This document shows positions 63,240-64,000 of a stretch of DNA of 64,000 nt, in pieces. Position 1 is the first letter of the stretch; every line of letters starts with the position of its first letter. A program made the position numbers and the translations under genes. Source of the DNA: Crambe crambe (taxonomy: Eukaryota > Porifera > Demospongiae > Poecilosclerida > Crambeidae); the NCBI GenBank assembly GCA_963924555.1, contig OZ004591.1:930001-994000 (forward strand), read 5' to 3'. Below the pieces are notes generated by a model that worked only from the letters and a program-made list of their open reading frames with translations, was not told the DNA's origin and did not search any database.

Positions 63240-64000
63240 TATCCTGCAAGGGAGGGGGAGGGTTACTATAACAACCGGACTATTGTCATAGCAAATAAAA
63301 TATCATAGTGCTGCTCTATGAAATGATCAGTTCCGCAATTTATTTCCTTTCTGGTCAATATAGTGCTAAGGTTACACCAATGAACACACAATAAAATATA
63401 GAATAAGTTCCCTGCACTGTCATATACTTCTAATCATTGTCATTGTCTTCACACACAACTTTGCATTGTCCTCGGATAAAACTTCATAAGATGCTGTGAA
63501 GTCTCTAAGCTGAATCACTAATGAATGTGATGTAGCCGTGGTGACCATGGCAATGCTGATTCCACTACCATACAGTGTCTGTATGGGATACTAGGAACTT
63601 TCTCAAAACTCCCTTTTTCATCACCTTCAACTCAAAAACTGGTAGTCAGAATTAAGGCTCTCTTAGACAATTTTTTGTGGTTGACTTCAAAATGGCAAAA
63701 ACCACAAAAATTTCCTCAAAAAATTCCCCCCACAATTATTATCTTCAAAATGATTATCTTAAAATTGAATTTCCAGCCTTTCGCACTGGACCTGCTAAGG
63801 TCAAGTCAGTGTTTGTGAGTGTGTGGGCGTGATACACAATATTCAAGGGAGAGTTCACCAGTACAGTCCACCTGTACTGTACTGATTCCAGGTGCACACC
63901 ACTCCATGTCACGTAGCCAGTCCATGTTGTTGCATGTATGCACACACTAAGGTGAAAGTACACAAATACAATCACATTCAGAAACTCCATAACAAAAACC
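63240..64000. other. upstream region of the kinase gene
   Basis: About 760 bp to the right edge. No coding region supported. CCATGGTCACCACGG-like symmetry lies near 63536-63552. The promoter of the kinase gene is probably here or further right. Confidence 0.4.

Noticed and set aside
63754-63990. 78-codon minus-strand ORF with a hydrophobic start
   Set aside because: No domain, no splice partner inside the window, and it lies in the presumed upstream region of the kinase gene; it could be part of something beyond the edge but is unsupported.

Overview
The window is eukaryotic and metazoan. Genes are split by short GT-AG introns with clean phase continuity. The gene set includes animal families: a salt-inducible kinase with a UBA domain, TM2D3/almondex, a WASP-type EVH1-CRIB protein, GPR157-like receptors, an Ig-domain protein and a USP deubiquitinase. 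Compact, closely packed genes, very frequent TAGC/AGCTAGCT strings, many miniature inverted-repeat transposons and an array of GPR157/cAMP-receptor-like GPCRs point to a sponge (demosponge) nuclear genome. That assignment is inference; no species marker is present. Exons were assembled by hand from splice sites, and exon lengths and phases were checked for every multi-exon gene listed.

Layout. 0-3 kb: the 5' part of an Ig-domain secreted or membrane protein (minus), with two miniature transposons in its intron. 3-21 kb: six GPR157-like seven-transmembrane receptor genes, two pairs head to head over about 130 bp. The first receptor (minus, 3088-9528) is broken inside its first coding exon by a 4.8-kb DNA transposon (4619-9424) with about 450-bp terminal inverted repeats, an 8-bp target duplication and an intact spliced transposase gene of 1065 aa. 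21.2-21.7 kb: a tiny three-exon gene (77 aa). 21.9-23.9 kb: a beta-trefoil protein (minus). 24.6-33.3 kb: an 11-exon ubiquitin-specific protease (960 aa, plus). 33.4-38.6 kb: about 5 kb of G-poor degenerate tandem repeats. 40.4-41.7 kb: a single-exon EVH1-CRIB protein (minus). 42.3-46.7 kb: a 22-exon gene (minus) joining a nucleotidyltransferase-like half to a glucuronokinase half. 46.8-49.2 kb: a second beta-trefoil gene, paralogous to the first, with a GYPPPP-repeat tail (minus). 50.1-52.4 kb: a seventh GPR157-like receptor (plus). 52.6-54.1 kb: TM2D3 (plus). 54.5-63.2 kb: an 11-exon salt-inducible kinase gene (minus), convergent with TM2D3.

How it fits together. There is no operon logic; relationships are duplication and shared promoters. 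The seven receptors fall into subgroups by intron position (a/e/g; f; b/c/d), so the cluster grew by tandem duplication with inversion. The two beta-trefoil genes share a helical leader and core but carry different low-complexity segments. Palindromic GCGCATGCGC-like motifs sit just upstream of several unrelated genes. The strongest leads are the transposon-split receptor, the transposon itself, the two-domain sugar-nucleotide gene, the EVH1-CRIB protein without a visible VCA tail, and a 39-bp palindromic insertion bounded by a 9-bp duplication.
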